From NCBI GenBank assembly GCA_020809705.1, contig CP085828.1, forward strand, positions 5,456,001 to 5,520,000: DNA of 64,000 nucleotides, in the 5' to 3' direction. Positions 41,590-55,755 of the stretch are shown piece after piece (positions within the stretch are counted from its first letter, which is position 1; every line of letters begins with the position of its first letter). The DNA comes from Calonectria ilicicola (Eukaryota > Ascomycota > Sordariomycetes > Hypocreales > Nectriaceae). The translations under genes and the position numbers were made by a program. The notes beneath the pieces are model-generated. The model saw only the letters and a program-made list of their open reading frames with translations, was not told where the DNA came from and did not search any database.

Positions 41590-42420
41590 ATATCCGGAAA
41601 GAACCCTACCACTATTACTCCTCCTAGCAACATTAAATTAATTATAAAACTACAATAGGTTAAGAAGAAACTTATAAATACACAAGCATAACTTAAGGCA
41701 AAAAAAGCTAGAATCACTATAATTAAAGGAAATAAGGATAAAGATATTAATAAAATTCTAAGACCCCTGATCCTAGAACCCTTTCTAGGAAAAGCCGCTA
41801 ATGTAGTCCCCTTCCTTACCTGAATAAAGGGATACTTCTGCTTTTTTCTAATCTAATTAGTAACTTCTAAAGCCTAAGTACTATATACTAAAACCCTTCT
41901 TTAAGGAGATATAAGAGTATAATTTAAATCTATTATAAAAGATTATCTGGAAAATAAGGATAATATTAATTAAAATAAAAAGATTTAAAAGATTTTTAAA
42001 AATTAGGAATATTTTAAAATTATTATTAAAGATAATTTTAATATAATTAATATAAAATAATAAGTTATAAACTAATTATATAAACTTAAATAAATAAAAT
42101 CTTATAGCTAATATTTAACTAAGTTTAAAAGAATTATAATATAAATAGTCTAGGATAATAATATATTAATAAAACTTTATTATAAAGATTTAAAAAGTAA
42201 AATTAAGAATAAAATCTATAAAAAAAATTAATTAAAAAAACTTTTAAAATATATTAAAAATACTATTAAAATTAATAAAAAATAATTTAATTAATATAAA
42301 AAATATATTTAAAATAATAAAAACTTATATATCCTAAATAAAAAAAAACCTAAAATAAATAATAAAGTATTATATATAGAACTTATTTAAAACTAATAGA
42401 ACTTAATACTATCTAAAGAT
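41590..42420 (+). pseudogene. E3 gag remnant
   Basis: The plus strand from 41590 has a proline/threonine-rich start. Next come PFLGKAANVVPFLT (about 41,790-41,825), a GYF-type continuation and GDIRV...DYLE near 41,905-41,955, which is the layout of the retrotransposon gag capsid domain in fungal Ty3 elements. Stops replace several expected Trp and Gln codons. The first 280 bp are unusually well kept (pgrade of G+C near normal at 41,770-41,850). Confidence 0.65.
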
Positions 42421-44119
42421 ATAATAAAAATAAGATTACTTACTTTAACTATAGAAAGAAAGGATATAAATCCTTTAAATATTACTTTTTAAAAATAAGA
42501 AATTAATTTAAATCTATATTAGAAAGATAGAAATAACTTAATATTATAAAAACTTAATAAATCTTAATATTAAAAGAAAAAGAGAATATTATAAGAAAAA
42601 TTATTTTTACTATTATTAAGAAATATAAATTAATTACTATAATTAAGTAATATATAAAAAATTATAAATTATATAAGGTAAAACTTACCTTATAATAAGA
42701 AATCAATAAAACTATCTAAAAAATATAATTAACCTAATAAAAAGGCTAATCTTACCTTCCCTATAAATAATTAAAATAAGCTAAAAAGATAGAAATTTTT
42801 ATATTTATCCTAAATATATATACCAATAAAGCACTAATATAATAAAATACTTATACTTATAATAAAAATAAAAATAAGAAATAAATAATTAATATTAAAA
42901 AAATAACCTAATAAATCAAAGAACTTTTATAAAATAAAGATAAAGTCTTTCTACTTATATAAAGTAAATAATAACTAAGAAATTATAATCCTTAACCTAT
43001 CCAATATAAAAAAAATAACCCTAAACTAAATATAATACATAAAAAATATAAAAATATCTTATAAATAAATTACTATAATTATAATTACCTCCAATATATA
43101 AAATAAAAATAATATATAATATACTTTCCTATTAAAATAAAAGATATAATTATCCACTATACCTATAAAAGATACTTTAACTAATATAAAGTAATAGAAA
43201 GAAATCCCTACTACTAGTTTATTATATTAGAACTAAGTAAGCCTAAGTTCCTTAATTATAATAAGCTACCCTAGAATAAATATTAAGACCCTAAATATAA
43301 TATCTATATAATAAATAAAATAATAATCTAATACCAAATAAAACTAAAAAACAAATAAAGCCCCTTATAGAAGAGTAGTAGAAGCAGCTAGGGCAATAAC
43401 CCCCAAAATTACTAAAAGAACTTCTTAAAAAAGCTTTATACTTTATAATTAAAAAGTAATTTTAATAATAATTAAAAATAGAAATAAAAATTAAAGGGAA
43501 ATAATATAATATTATAGTAAATAGTAGAGTTAAATAAAACTATATTAATCTTTAAGTAATTAACTAATTTTAGCTATTATAGATAATAAAAGTTAATTTA
43601 TATAAAATTATTAATATAGAAGGAATCTCTTTTAATTATAATAATAATATTATAAATAAAAAAATTAATTATTTAAAAATCTTTATTAAAGAAAAAAATT
43701 AAAGAGTAATCTTTAATATTATTAATATTAGATAATATAATCTAGTTTTAGGGTATCTATAATTATATTAATATAACCCTAATATTTACTAATATATTAA
43801 CTAGGTGCAAATACCTAAGAAGTATAATATAGCTAGCAATATTTCTATAAACTATAATAAAAGATCTTAAACTTCTAACTTTAATTAAGTAAAAAATATA
43901 AGTAAAAAAGAATCTTTACTATTTAAAAAAATAAAATATAAATATAAAAATAATTAAAAAAGGTAAAAGTAATAAATAATTACCTACCTTAAAATATAAT
44001 TTTAATAAATTAATAAAAATCTTAAAAAAATAAAAATTAAAGTAAAAATAAATAGATTATATAATATACCTCTATAATACTAAATCTACAAAAAGCTTTT
44101 TATAAAAGAACTAGATATT

Positions 44120-46970
44120 AGACTACCTAAGTTTAGCTAGTAAGATTATAAAATCATCCTTAAAGATAGATCTAATACCTGATTTTACCCTATTTATAAT
44201 CTTAATTAAATTAAGCTTAATACCTTAAAGAAATATATTTAAGATATACTTAAAAAGGAATATATTTATATTTTAAACTTTAAAGTTAATTATTTTATTA
44301 TATTTATATTTAAGAAAAATAGAAAGCTATACTTTATTATAAATTATTAATAATTTAATAATATTATTATTAAAAATTATACTTTTTTACTATTAATTAA
44401 TAAAATAAAAGATTATCTTTATAAAATTAATATTTTTATTATATTAGATTTTAAAGAAGTATATAATCTTATTTATATTAAAGAAAAATATAAATAGAAA
44501 ACTACTTTTTAAATAAAATTTAAATTATTTAAATATTTAATTATATTTTTTAAATTTATAAATATATTAATATTATTTTAATAAATAATAATTAATATAT
44601 TATAAGAATATTTAAATATTTTTATTATTTACTATTTAGATAATATTCTTATTTTCTTTAAAAATAAAGAAGAATATAAAGAATATATTTATAAGATCTT
44701 AAAAGCCCTTTAAAATACCAAACTCCTAATTAAATTAAAAAAAGCAAATTCTATATTTAAAAAATAGAATTTCTAGAATATATTATTAACCCTAATAAAA
44801 TTTATATAGACCTAAAGAAAGTCACTATAGTAAAAGATTGGAAGGAACTTACTAATATAAAGGAAGTATAAGCCTTCCTTAGATTTACTAACTATTATTA
44901 AAGATTTATTAAAAGATTTAATAAAATCACCTTAAATATAATAAAATTAATTAAAAAGGAATTACCTTTTAATAGGGAAATAAAGTATAATAATCATTTA
45001 AAGCTATAAAAAATATTATTTTAGAAGAATTTATTCTTATAATATTTAATCTTAATAAGCCTATAGAGCTAGAAACTAATATATTAGACTTTACCTTAGG
45101 GGCCTAGATCGGACAATAAGATAAATAAGGAAATCTATACCTTATAGTATTCTATTTACATAAGCTACATAGCCTTAAGCTAAATTACCTTATTTACAAT
45201 AAAGAATTCCTTATTATTATTAATACTTTTAAAGAATTTTAATAATACCTATTAAAAAATAACTATAAAATTATAATATATATTAATTATAAAAATATTA
45301 CTTACTTTATAATTACTTAAAAACTTAATAAAAAATAACTACAATATATAAAATACCTATCTAAATTCAACTACTAAATCATTTATATTAAAGGAACTAA
45401 AAATAGCTATATTAATACAATCAACCGCTAACCTAACTACAACATAAAAAAACCAAAAATATAAAAAAAACTATTAACCTATAATACTAATAAAAGACTA
45501 AAATAAGCCCTAATTAATAAAATAATAATAAAAATAAAGAAAATAATCACTACTATAAAAGTAAAAGGATTACCATATACAACTAGAACCACTACTATAG
45601 AAATACTAATATAATAAGTGGAACAAGGCAATCCACTACTAAGAAAAATTAAGAAATACAATCTAACACTTCCAGAAGAAAAGAAAATAAACTATCTATA
45701 AGTACTAGAGAAATACCAAATAAAACTAATAAAAAACATTCATAAACATCCCTTACATAACCACAAAGACATTAACAAAACCCTTAAATAAGTTAAATAG
45801 ATATTTTCCTTTAATAAAATAAAAAAGAAAATCAAACAAATATATAAGAAATACAATCTATATTAACACTCCAAAAAACCAAAATATAAACTATATAGAT
45901 TATTATAATCATCCCCTATCATATAACAACTATAAAACTTAATCATAATAAACTTTATTATTAACCTCCCTTATCAGCAGACCCTACTATAAAAGTATAT
46001 TATAATAATATTTTTATTATTATAGATCACTTTATAAAAGTAGTATATTATCTTCTTTATAATAAAATAATAAAAAAAGAATAATTTATCTACCTTTTCT
46101 TTTAAAATATAATCATTATATATAGACTACTAACCAAAATCATTTTAAATAAAAAACAACTATTTATATTTAAATTTTAATAAAACCTAATATCCTTAAT
46201 AAAATTAAACTATAAGCTAAGCATAACCTTCTATCCCCAAATAAATAAATAAACCAAACACTAAAACCAGAAAATCAAGCAATATTTATAATACTACATT
46301 AACTACAAATAAACCAATTAAATAAAAAAATTACCTATTATATAATTAATATATAATATATCCTATAATTATAATATTAAAATAATACTAATAAAGGCCA
46401 ACTTTAGCTTTATACTAAACACTTACTAAGCCCCCTTAGAAAATATAATTTAAATAAAAGCTATAATTAAATTAAATAATTTAAGAAAATTATATAAAGA
46501 AATAAAAATAGAACTTAAGTTTATTTATAATATAATAAAAAGATATTATAATCTTAAAAGATTAAAAAGATTAATCTTTTTAAAAAGAGATATAATCTAC
46601 CTAGCAATAAAAAATCTTACAATAAAAAAATAAAATAAAAAAATTAACTTTATATAAATTAAGCTATACCTAATTAAAAGAAAAATATTAAAAAACAACT
46701 ATAAACTTAACCTCCTAGACAATATTAAGGTCCACCTTATCTTCTATATCTCATTATTAAAACCAAGCAAGGATATCCAAGTAAACATAAAACCTAAATA
46801 TAAACCACAAATAGAAAACCTAAAAGATCAATAAAAAATCAAAAAAATCCTATAAAAAAAAAAAATAAAAAATTCAAAATTAAATAAAAAAATTATAAAA
46901 AAACAATCTAAAAACCTATTAAATACCTTACATATTACTTAAAAATACTAAAAGTATTTCTTTAAAATTA
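44120..46970 (+). pseudogene. E3 pol remnant: reverse transcriptase, RNase H, integrase, possible chromodomain
   Basis: RT: PIYNLN near 44,190, then DFKEVYNL near 44,450. The catalytic box at 44633-44644 reads YLDN, the second aspartate changed to asparagine by G-to-A; KNKEEYKEYI follows. RNase H: ETN-LDFTLGA at about 45,070-45,105 (first Asp changed to Asn), then LNYLIYNKEF and YLSKFNYQIIYIKGT. Integrase: zinc-finger histidines in HKHPLHNH near 45,740; the paired cysteines now read as tyrosines (KKYNLY, about 45,846-45,863). Later come SPNK-type residues near 46,230, where the H-PQTDGQTE block belongs. C-terminal VHLIFYISLLKPSK at about 46,730 is the usual linker before a chromodomain, which may follow but is too damaged to assert. 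Confidence 0.8.
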
Positions 46971-47635
46971 ATATAAAAAAAATTAAGTAAATTACTCTAA
47001 TTAATAATCTTATAATTTTTAAATAATTATACCTTTAATAATATTAATACCTTAGTATATTCCTTTTCTTTTAATTTATTTAAATTTTTATAATTTTAAA
47101 AAATTATCTTTTTTACTTTTTTATATAAATAATACTTTTAAGTATATAAATACTACAACTAAGCTAAAGTACTTATTAAATCTACCTTAATCTTCTCCTT
47201 CTCTTTATTAATCCAATCTTTCTTATAAAAAATCTACTTAATTAAAAAGAAAATAAATATATAAAAATAAAAAAAGGAATATACTTATAAACCTAAATAA
47301 AAATACCTCTAAAATTATAACTAAAATACTTATTCCTTATATAAAATTTATAATAGCTTTTTCCCTTAATTATAATATAAAATAACTACCTAATATAAAA
47401 ATAAACCAAATAATAAAATATCTTAAAACCAAATTTATTAATTAATTTAATAATATCCTTTCAATAAGCTTTAATTATCTTAAAATAAAAAATAACTTTA
47501 ATAACATAATCTAATATCCTATCAATACTCAAACTATAAAAAAATAAAAAAGAAAGAAACATACAATAATCACAAATAAGGAAACTAGCCTATTTACCTA
47601 GCCTTAGGATAAGACTAATAAGAGGGAGAGTATTA

Positions 47636-48035
47636 TATTATAACCCAAACACCTAAAAGCAGTAACCACAGGCAGAACCCCAACCAATCATAATAAGACT
47701 ACCTTAGATCTATATAACCAACTAATAAAAATAAAGTTAAATAGCCCCTATTTAATACTATTGAAGATTATAGTAAATATTATTAAACTAACTTTATTTA
47801 ACTATTATAATAATAGAATTTTAAATATAGTAATATATAAATAGATCAGATCTTACTATAAAAAATAGAACTAATCAGCTTTTAATATAATTTAATTACC
47901 TTAATTATAATTAACTATTACCTAATATAATACTTCTATTATTTTATTTTATTATAATATGCTTAACCATCCTACTAACAATAAACCCTTTATTTTGATT
48001 GGTTTATTAAGTTAGGAATTGACTAGACTGTTATA
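47636..48035 (+). repeat. E3 3' LTR (400 bp)
   Basis: Same length as the 5' LTR. The TG start has become TA. The last 60 bp (ttgattggtttattaagtta onward) keep more G than the 5' copy. Followed directly by the ataat target duplication. Confidence 0.92.
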
Positions 48036-48109
48036 ATAATATAATTTAAGTTTTTCTTAATTTATTAATATCTTCTATTTTAAATAAATTTAATAAGATA
48101 TAATTAATA

Positions 48110-48230
48110 ATTATATAAACTATTATAAGATAAGGCTAGAAGTAGGCATAATAACTATATTATATAATAAAAGGAGTAAAAGGCTCTTACTACAATTAGC
48201 TAATATTAATATTATATATATATATGGTAC
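48110..48230 (+). repeat. Mutated copy of the 36570-36690 block
   Basis: Shares aaggctag.agtag.cataa, aggctcttact/at and agctaatattaatatt in order, with G-to-A and C-to-T changes throughout. It lies just outside the right border of E3. Confidence 0.65.
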
Positions 48231-48698
48231 ACATGTAACTTCACATATAAACTGCTTGTATAACCTGTAATATAATGTCTATAAGGAACTAATATTATTA
48301 TTCACTTAAAAAGACACCATTATTCAATTTATAAATAAACCTTTAAAAAAGCTTCTTTTAATAATAAATAAAATACTTTATTTATTTAATTCTATTATCT
48401 TTTATTTAGTCATAAAATTAATTTTTAAAAATTCTATAATTAAATATTATTAATTATATTATTTACTATTAGAATAGATTTAGTATTCTAGTTACCTAAG
48501 GTGTAGCTAGGAGTTAGATTTATTTAATCTTATCTTAATAAAGATAAGACTTTATATACTTATTACTGTTAAAAAGACTGGTAATAATAGGATACTAAGA
48601 GCGTTTATAAATAACTATACATATAAGGGTTATTTTTAGTTTATAAAGTGAAGAGAAAGATAATTTAAATTGAATGGCTTAGACTAGGTAAATACCTT
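48231..48698. other. Moderately A+T-rich stretch without recognisable features
   Basis: Holds patches of less extreme composition (atatatggtacacatgtaac at about 48,219-48,240, and 48,490-48,660) but no open frame, RNA gene or repeat partner that I could find. Confidence 0.4.
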
Positions 48699-48887
48699 TT
48701 AATATTAGGCTTTAATAGAGTTTTCTATTAAGGTGTTAGAAAAATATATTTCTAGGTTATTATAATATCTAGTAATTTTCTAATTTTAGCTTTACATTTA
48801 TAAGTTTAATTTAATATATTAACTTAATTTCACTAGATAGTTAGACTTTTATATAGGTAAAGAGAAAAAAATTATAGGCTTTACTAT
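48699..48887 (+). repeat. Repeat S, copy 2
   Basis: Best-kept S copy (gctttaatagagttttctat, ctaggttattataatatcta, cactagatagttagac). Direct repeat of 33783-33965. Confidence 0.7.
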
Positions 48888-50937
48888 ACTTAGGTAATTA
48901 ATTATAAAAGCTAAGCTATAATTATTAAATTAATTAAATTATATAACTTTAAAGCTAGATACTACCTTTAATATAGCCACTACTAAATAATATTAATAAT
49001 AATTACAAAAGACCTATATAATACCTTATTATAATTATAAAAATTAAGAACTTTTAAATTAAATAAATTAAAAAATAATTATTTTTAATAATAATTTATT
49101 TATTATAATAAATAATATAAAATATTACTTTTATTATATATTAATTTAATATTTAAAATAAAACCTAATTAAGTATTCTTTAAATACTATCTTATTATAA
49201 TAAATTATTTATATAAAATAACTAATAATTATATTATTTAAAATATAATAATTGTTAATATTAATTTCTTTTAATAATATTATTCTTTTTAAAGAGAAAT
49301 TAATAATTAAATAATATTAAAAGATTTTATTAATAATTATATTAAAATAAAATAAGTCCTTTATCTTTTTTTAATAAATAAATATATTATCTTTAATAAA
49401 ATTATTAGAATTATTTTTATTTTTAATTTTATTAAATAATCTTTCTATTTTTAAAGAATTTTAAAATAAATAATAAAAAATTACTTATAAAATTATTATA
49501 ATTATATTTAATTTAATAAATATATTTATAATTATAAGAGCTAGTATATAACCTTTCTAAATAAATTCTAGGTTTTTAGCCCTAGCCTCTCTAAACCTTA
49601 TTAAAAAGTTAGTATCTTCTCTTATTAGGTTATATTATGAATACTTTCTCTTATAATTATCTTCCTTAAAACTTAATATGTAAATAAAGCTGTTTGCTAT
49701 ATCTTGTTTTAATATAAAATAATAATATAAAAATATTATATAAATAATTAATATATATAATTAAATATACTCTTAAGGAACGAAAAAGGAACTATTAGTA
49801 GTAGCCTTGTAAAAAAGCCTTACTATACTCTCTCTCTCTCTCTCCCTCTTATTTATTATATAGTGAGGGAAAAAATGAAGGAATTATATAAAATATATAT
49901 AAAATTTATATAAATATTATATAATTATAGAAGAAGTAAAAAAAAGAAATTATAGTATATTAAGTTAAGCTAAGAAAACTATATATAAATATTAAAATTA
50001 AATTAAAAGGTTAAAAGTTATATACTCTCTCTTTTATATAATAATTAAATTAGTTTATTTATTACTTTAATAATTTAATAAGCTATATTATATTATTATT
50101 ATAGTAATTGAGATTAGTCTTTATATTAATTATAATTTAAAGTATTTTACTCTTTATTAAATTCTTATTTTTACTAATAAAGATATATTATTTAATAATT
50201 AATATTATAATAGTTAAATATAAAGATTATATAGATTATAGTTAGATCTCTTAATATACTTACCTTTTCTAATTATTATATTAAAATCCTAGAGTTTAAA
50301 AGTAATTTTCTTTAATATTTAACCTTAAATCTTATAATTAGTATATATATAAATAAATATATATATTATATTCTTTTATTAAAAGTTAATCTTTTATTAT
50401 ATTTATTTAAGTTTTAAATAATATATATATATATAATAGATTAAAGAAAAATAATATCTTTAAATATTTTAATAAATTAAAAGTTTTAAATTAATTTTAA
50501 AAATAATATAATATTATTAAAAAAATTATAATAAAAAATAATATTTTTTAATATTTAGTAATTTAAATACTTTTTATTAATAATTATATTTTAAATATTA
50601 TATATTATATTATTAATAATCTTTAAATTTTAATATTTATTTTTAATAATTATTATTAATGCATTAAGTATAAAAATAAAGATAATTAAAATATAAATAT
50701 TACTATTATTTTTAAATTCTTATATAATTAAGGCTTTTATTTTATTTTTAATTCTCTTTATTTAGTTATATATAAATAAGAAAATATATAATAATAATTA
50801 ACTCTTTTTTCTTTTATAATTTTAATTTTTTTTATTACTTTTATTTATATTATTATATAATAAAAAGTACTTTTATATTAATATTTTAATAATTTTTATT
50901 AAAAGATAGTATTATAATTATACTTTTCTTTTAATTT
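48888..50937. other. A+T-rich stretch; CT microsatellite at 49830-49851
   Basis: Gene-free. The only clear feature is a (CT)n run, ctctctctctctctccctct, near 49,830-49,851 within a patch of milder composition (49,780-49,870). The rest is decayed sequence. Confidence 0.5.
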
Positions 50938-51262
50938 TAGTAAATTATAGGCTCTAACCTAAAAAAAGCTCTAAAGCCACAATAATAATAAATATAATTA
51001 AATTTAATTATATAATTTATCTAATTAAAATATAATAAATTTATATTTAAAGAATTAAATTTAATAAAAAAAGCTTTATTATAAATATTTATAATAATAA
51101 ATATAAAAATTAAATAAATAAGATTTAAAAAGAAGTAAGATTTATTTATAAAGATTAAGGAAGATAATTTTCAGATTAAGGAAAAAGGAGGGCTAAATAG
51201 TATTTATTTAAGTTATTAAAAGTGCTTTTTTTTATTTAATATTTAATAAAAATATAATTATT
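50938..51262 (-). repeat. Repeat U, copy 5 (internally deleted, inverse)
   Basis: The right end in inverse (agtaaattataggctctaac) joins, at about 51,035, directly to the left half (aagctttattataaatattt...gagggctaaatagta) and the left terminus. About 450 bp of the middle is missing relative to copy 4. Confidence 0.65.
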
Positions 51263-52344
51263 AACTTTTCTTTTAATATATTTTTTAATTTAATTAATAA
51301 TAATAACTATTTAATAAAAGAATATTACTTTTTATTTAAATTTCTTTATAAATATAATTTAATATTTAAAGTTTAGGATTTTCTATTATATAAATCTACT
51401 TATTTAGGATAATAATAAAGATAAAAAATTTTTTATAATATATATATTTTATTATATATATTTTTTTTAATTTAAATTATTTTATTATATTAGATTATTT
51501 AAACTTAATAAAAATAATCTCTTCATTATTAAATTAAATTAATAAAAGTTATTATAAAAAAGGATAATAAGAACCCTATTTATTATTTTATGATAATAAT
51601 TATATAAATAATAAAATACTTAATTACTTTAAAGTAATATATTAGCTCTAAGTATATTAATCTTATTAATAATAATAAATTATTATTCTTTTTATAAAGC
51701 TTTAATTAGCCTTTTTAGAAACTTCTTTAAATACCTTTTTAATAACTTTCTAATTAAGCCTAAATTATAAGCTAAATAAATAATAATATCATTAATATTT
51801 ATTACTATAGTTTTTAATATAATGGTAATAAATAACTATTAAGAAATATTTCTAATAAAAAAAGCTCTACTATTATTTTAATTATATAAGATTTATTAAT
51901 ACCTTCTTTATTATTAAGATATTTAAATAACTATTATATATATTATTATTATTCTTATCCTTATTCTAATTCTTATTCTTATTTTTACTTTTATTATTAT
52001 TATTTTTCTCTATATACTTTACTTTTTATAAATATTAATAAATTATAAAAAATAAGATTACTTAATATTTATTTAATATATATTATAATATAATCTTCTT
52101 TATAAAATTTATTAATATATTAGTTATAATTTGCTTAATTATTACTATTAATTCTTTTATTAAAGCTTATACTTAAATTATAAGATTAATAATAATCTTT
52201 AAATTATAATTATATTATTAAAATCTAATATTATTAATTTATTTGTTATTTTTATTATTATTATTATTATTTTAAATATTTATTATTTTTTATTTTATAA
52301 TTTTAAAATATATTCCTTACTTTAACTTTAATTATTTAATTTAA
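51263..52344. other. A+T-rich stretch without recognisable features
   Basis: Decayed, gene-free. No repeat partner recognised. Confidence 0.5.
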
Positions 52345-52985
52345 TTTATCTTTTTATATTTTTCTTAATTTTAATTATTTTATTAAAAAATAAATTATAT
52401 TTATATTATTATTTACTTTTAATTAATGATTAATAAAAAAAATAAAATTTTTTAAATTTATTAATATAAAAAATATATTTAGATTTTATATTTAAATAAT
52501 TTAAAAAAAAATTTATTTAATTATATTTTTATAAAATTAATATATAAACTATATAATTATTTTAAAATAATAATCTACTTTTTTAATATTAATAAATAAT
52601 AATATAATTTATAATATTAAATTATAAGATCTTGAAAATTAGATTTTATATATATTTTAAAATAATTTAAAAAATAATAAATTTTATTAATAATTAATTA
52701 AAATTTCTTTAATTTTTATTAATAAAATTAAATATAAATATTTAATTATATTATTAAAAAATTATATTTTTTAAAGAACTTTAAAAGAATTATTAATAGC
52801 TTAATAAGTTACTTTTTATTATAATTAAAATTAATAAGATTAGTTAAATGCTTGTTTTAAAGAAATGAGAGTTTAGGAGGAATACTAGGATAAAAGTCTT
52901 GTATATTTTATTAGGAGAGGAATTTAATATATTTTATAATATATTACTTTAATACTAATTTTCCCTGATAGGGAATTATTATTAT
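52345..52985 (+). repeat. Repeat T, copy 2, ending in a V terminal palindrome
   Basis: Direct copy of 38030-38652. The right end, ttttccctgataggga, forms a TCCCT/AGGGA palindrome at the place where copy 1 has CCCCAGCGAGG. The 86-bp inverted repeat of copy 1 is not conserved here. Confidence 0.65.
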
Positions 52986-53040
52986 TATTATTCTTATTAT
53001 TATTAAACTTATTATTATTATTATTATTATTTTATTTTAT
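52979..53040 (+). repeat. ATT trinucleotide microsatellite
   Basis: Runs of attattatt interrupted by ctt and aaactt, starting at the end of repeat T copy 2. Confidence 0.75.
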
Positions 53041-55124
53041 TTTAATAATAATTTATTATTAATATTATTTTTAATTTTAATTTAAAATTTTATTAATCAT
53101 ATTATTAGAATTATAACTTATATCAATTTAAATATAATTTAATTTTATTTAATAATAATATAAAAAATATTAATTAAATAAATTAATTAATTTATTTAAT
53201 TATTTTAATAAATATTAATATTATAATTATTATTATAATTATTCTCCTTTTAATTATTAAATCTTTAGCTTTTATTAAAATTATTATTTATTTTACTTAA
53301 TATTAAAATCTACTATTATATATCTTTTTTAATATCTTTTATTAACTTTTTAAATAATTATATATTATTAATAATAAAAAATATTCTTTTTAATAAACTC
53401 TTTCTTTTCACCTATTAAATAACATTAATATTATTTTAAAATTAAAATATAAAATTTTTTTATAATATAAATAAATTAAAATATTAAATTATTATTTTAA
53501 AATAGGTATATAAGTTAGTATATAAATAATAATAATAAAGAGGAATTTATAATTTAATTAGTTATTATTTATTATTAATAATATCAATTATTTTATTAAT
53601 TTTTATTTTTCTTTTATTTATTATAAATAAAATAAAAAAAAGATAATTATTAATAAAAGGAATATAATAATCCTTATATTATTAGATTTAATCTTTAAAA
53701 AATAGGTATTTATTAAAAAATAGAATATATATATTTATAAATTTATATCTTTTAACTTTATATTATATTTAAATAAATATTAAATAATTATATAAGTAAA
53801 TATTTTAAAAAGTATAATTATAATATAAATAAATATTAAAAGCTATAATTTTTCTTTTATTTTCTTTAATATAAATATCTTAATTTTATATTATATTATT
53901 TTCTATTTAAATTATAAATTATTAAAAATATAATTATTTTCTTAATATATATTAATAAAATTTATTAATATTAATATATAATTAGAACTTAATTAATAAA
54001 AAATTAGTTAAATAATTAAGAAGATATAAGATAATTTTAATTTTAAATAAAGTTTATTATATAAAAAAGTAATTAATTAATTTTATTAAAAACTAATAAA
54101 CTTTATTTAATTTAATTATAATATTAGAATTTTTAGATTTAATATTAGTTATAATTGCTCTTTTTTAAGCTTAATTATCTTATTTAAATATAAGAAAAAA
54201 CTTTATAATAGTTATTATTCTCTTTTATAATAGATCTTTTATTTTAATTATATAGTTAAGTAAAAGATAAAAGTAAGACCTTTTAATTAAATTATAATAA
54301 ATAATATTTTATAAATTAAAATATATTTCTTTTATAAAATAATATAAGAATTTAAATCTATATATATTACTTTAATTTTATATATTATTATTATTTTCTT
54401 TAATAATATATTTAAAATATATTAATTTATATTAATATATTTATAAAATATTAATATAAAAAACTATTTTCTTATAATCTATTTTATTTTTCTTAAATAA
54501 ATTACCTTTATTTAATTTAAATAATAAGCTTAACTTAATATTACTATATAATTAAAAAAAATATAAATATAAAGTAATCTATATTTATTTATTTTAATAA
54601 TTATAAAATAATAATTAATATATTTAAAAATTAACTTCTCTTTAATTTTAATATAATACTTAAAAAAAAGAAAAAATTTATAATAAAAGAATATAATAAA
54701 ATTTATTAAATTAAATATAAATAATAATTTATATTTTTTTAAAATATTAAGTAATTTTAAAAACTACTTAATTATGTCTTTATTTTTTTTAACAAACTAT
54801 AATATATAATTTTATAAGATTAATAAGATTATTTAAATTTATAATAAACTATAGTAAAAGTAAATTATATTTAATAATAAATAATTTAATTCTTTTTTTA
54901 AATTTAAATAAGACTTTTAAGATATAAGTTATTAAAAGTTATATATTAATAAATAGTAAATAAGCTTATATATATATATTTATTCTTAATTCTTTTATTA
55001 TTAGCTTTTAGTTTATTTTTTATAATCTTTATCTTTTTTAAAATTATTTAAAATAATAATTATTTAATCTTAATAAAAAAGTAATTTTCTATAATTATTA
55101 TATTAATATATTAATTATAACAAC
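53041..55124. other. A+T-rich stretch without recognisable features
   Basis: Gene-free, with stops in all frames. No defended motif. Confidence 0.5.
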
Positions 55125-55755
55125 CTCTATAAACAAATCTCACTTCTCTTTAAATCTTAGCCATCTAGTCCTTATACTTATTACTATAAATATCTACAAT
55201 AAAGCTCTTCTCTACTAGACTTAACCCCTTAAATACAAACCTATTATACTTTTATATAATATTCTTTATAATTTTATATTTCTTTTTAATAAACTTCTAA
55301 TTATTTATATTAAAATTAATAATATAAAATTAAAATATTTAAAATTTATATATAATAAATTTTATTTTTTAATAAATTATAAAATTAATATTATTATTTA
55401 TATTTAATTTATTTTTAATAAGTTTTAATTAGTATTTAATATATAATATAAAAGATAATTATTTATAAAAAGTATTATTAATATATTTTTTAATAAATAA
55501 GTAATTTTAATTATAAAGAATATAATATTTAAATAATATTATATTAAAGGTAATAAAGAATATATATTAAGATTTATAATTTTAATAAAAGAAGTTATTT
55601 TGAATATAATTATTTAAATTTTTATAAAAGTAATTTTATTATAAAGTTAATTATATTTTAATTAGGTAAATTATATAGTTAAATTTAATTATATTTATTA
55701 TTATTATAGTTTTAGAGCTCTTTTTAAATTAAAGCCTATAATTTATTAAAATATT
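55125..55755 (+). repeat. Repeat U, copy 6 (left end truncated)
   Basis: Begins inside the left half (ataaacaaatctcacttctct) and runs through the middle to the right end (aaagcctataatttattaaa). The first 120 bp keep many C residues, with G almost absent, as in a tract mutated on one strand only. Confidence 0.65.

Larger units (their letters stand above)
41137..48035 (+). mobile_element. E3: complete Ty3-type LTR retrotransposon, RIP-degraded
   Basis: Both LTRs are 400 bp (41137-41536 and 47636-48035) and are flanked by a perfect 5-bp target duplication, ataat, at 41132-41136 and 48036-48040. Total 6,899 bp. A purine tract (agagggagag, 47621-47630) precedes the 3' LTR. Gag, reverse transcriptase, RNase H, integrase and a possible chromodomain appear in the usual order on the plus strand. 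All frames are broken by TAA/TAG stops and G-to-A changes, so it cannot be active. It has more G and C than its surroundings, which suggests later insertion or less RIP. Confidence 0.92.

Noticed and set aside
45479..45661. 60-residue minus-strand frame inside E3
   Set aside because: Antisense to the E3 pol region between RNase H and integrase. The hydrophobic composition follows from the G-poor plus strand.
2602..48035. APOBEC-like editing of retrotransposon cDNA as the source of G-to-A changes
   Set aside because: The strand that lost C switches within one element (17.5 versus 20.3 kb in E1), and non-LTR repeats are equally affected. RIP acting on duplicated DNA explains both.
33783..48887. 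S repeats as the LTRs of one 15-kb element
   Set aside because: The similarity has no TG/CA ends and no matching 5-bp flanks, and a third copy lies at 24 kb. A dispersed repeat is the simpler reading.
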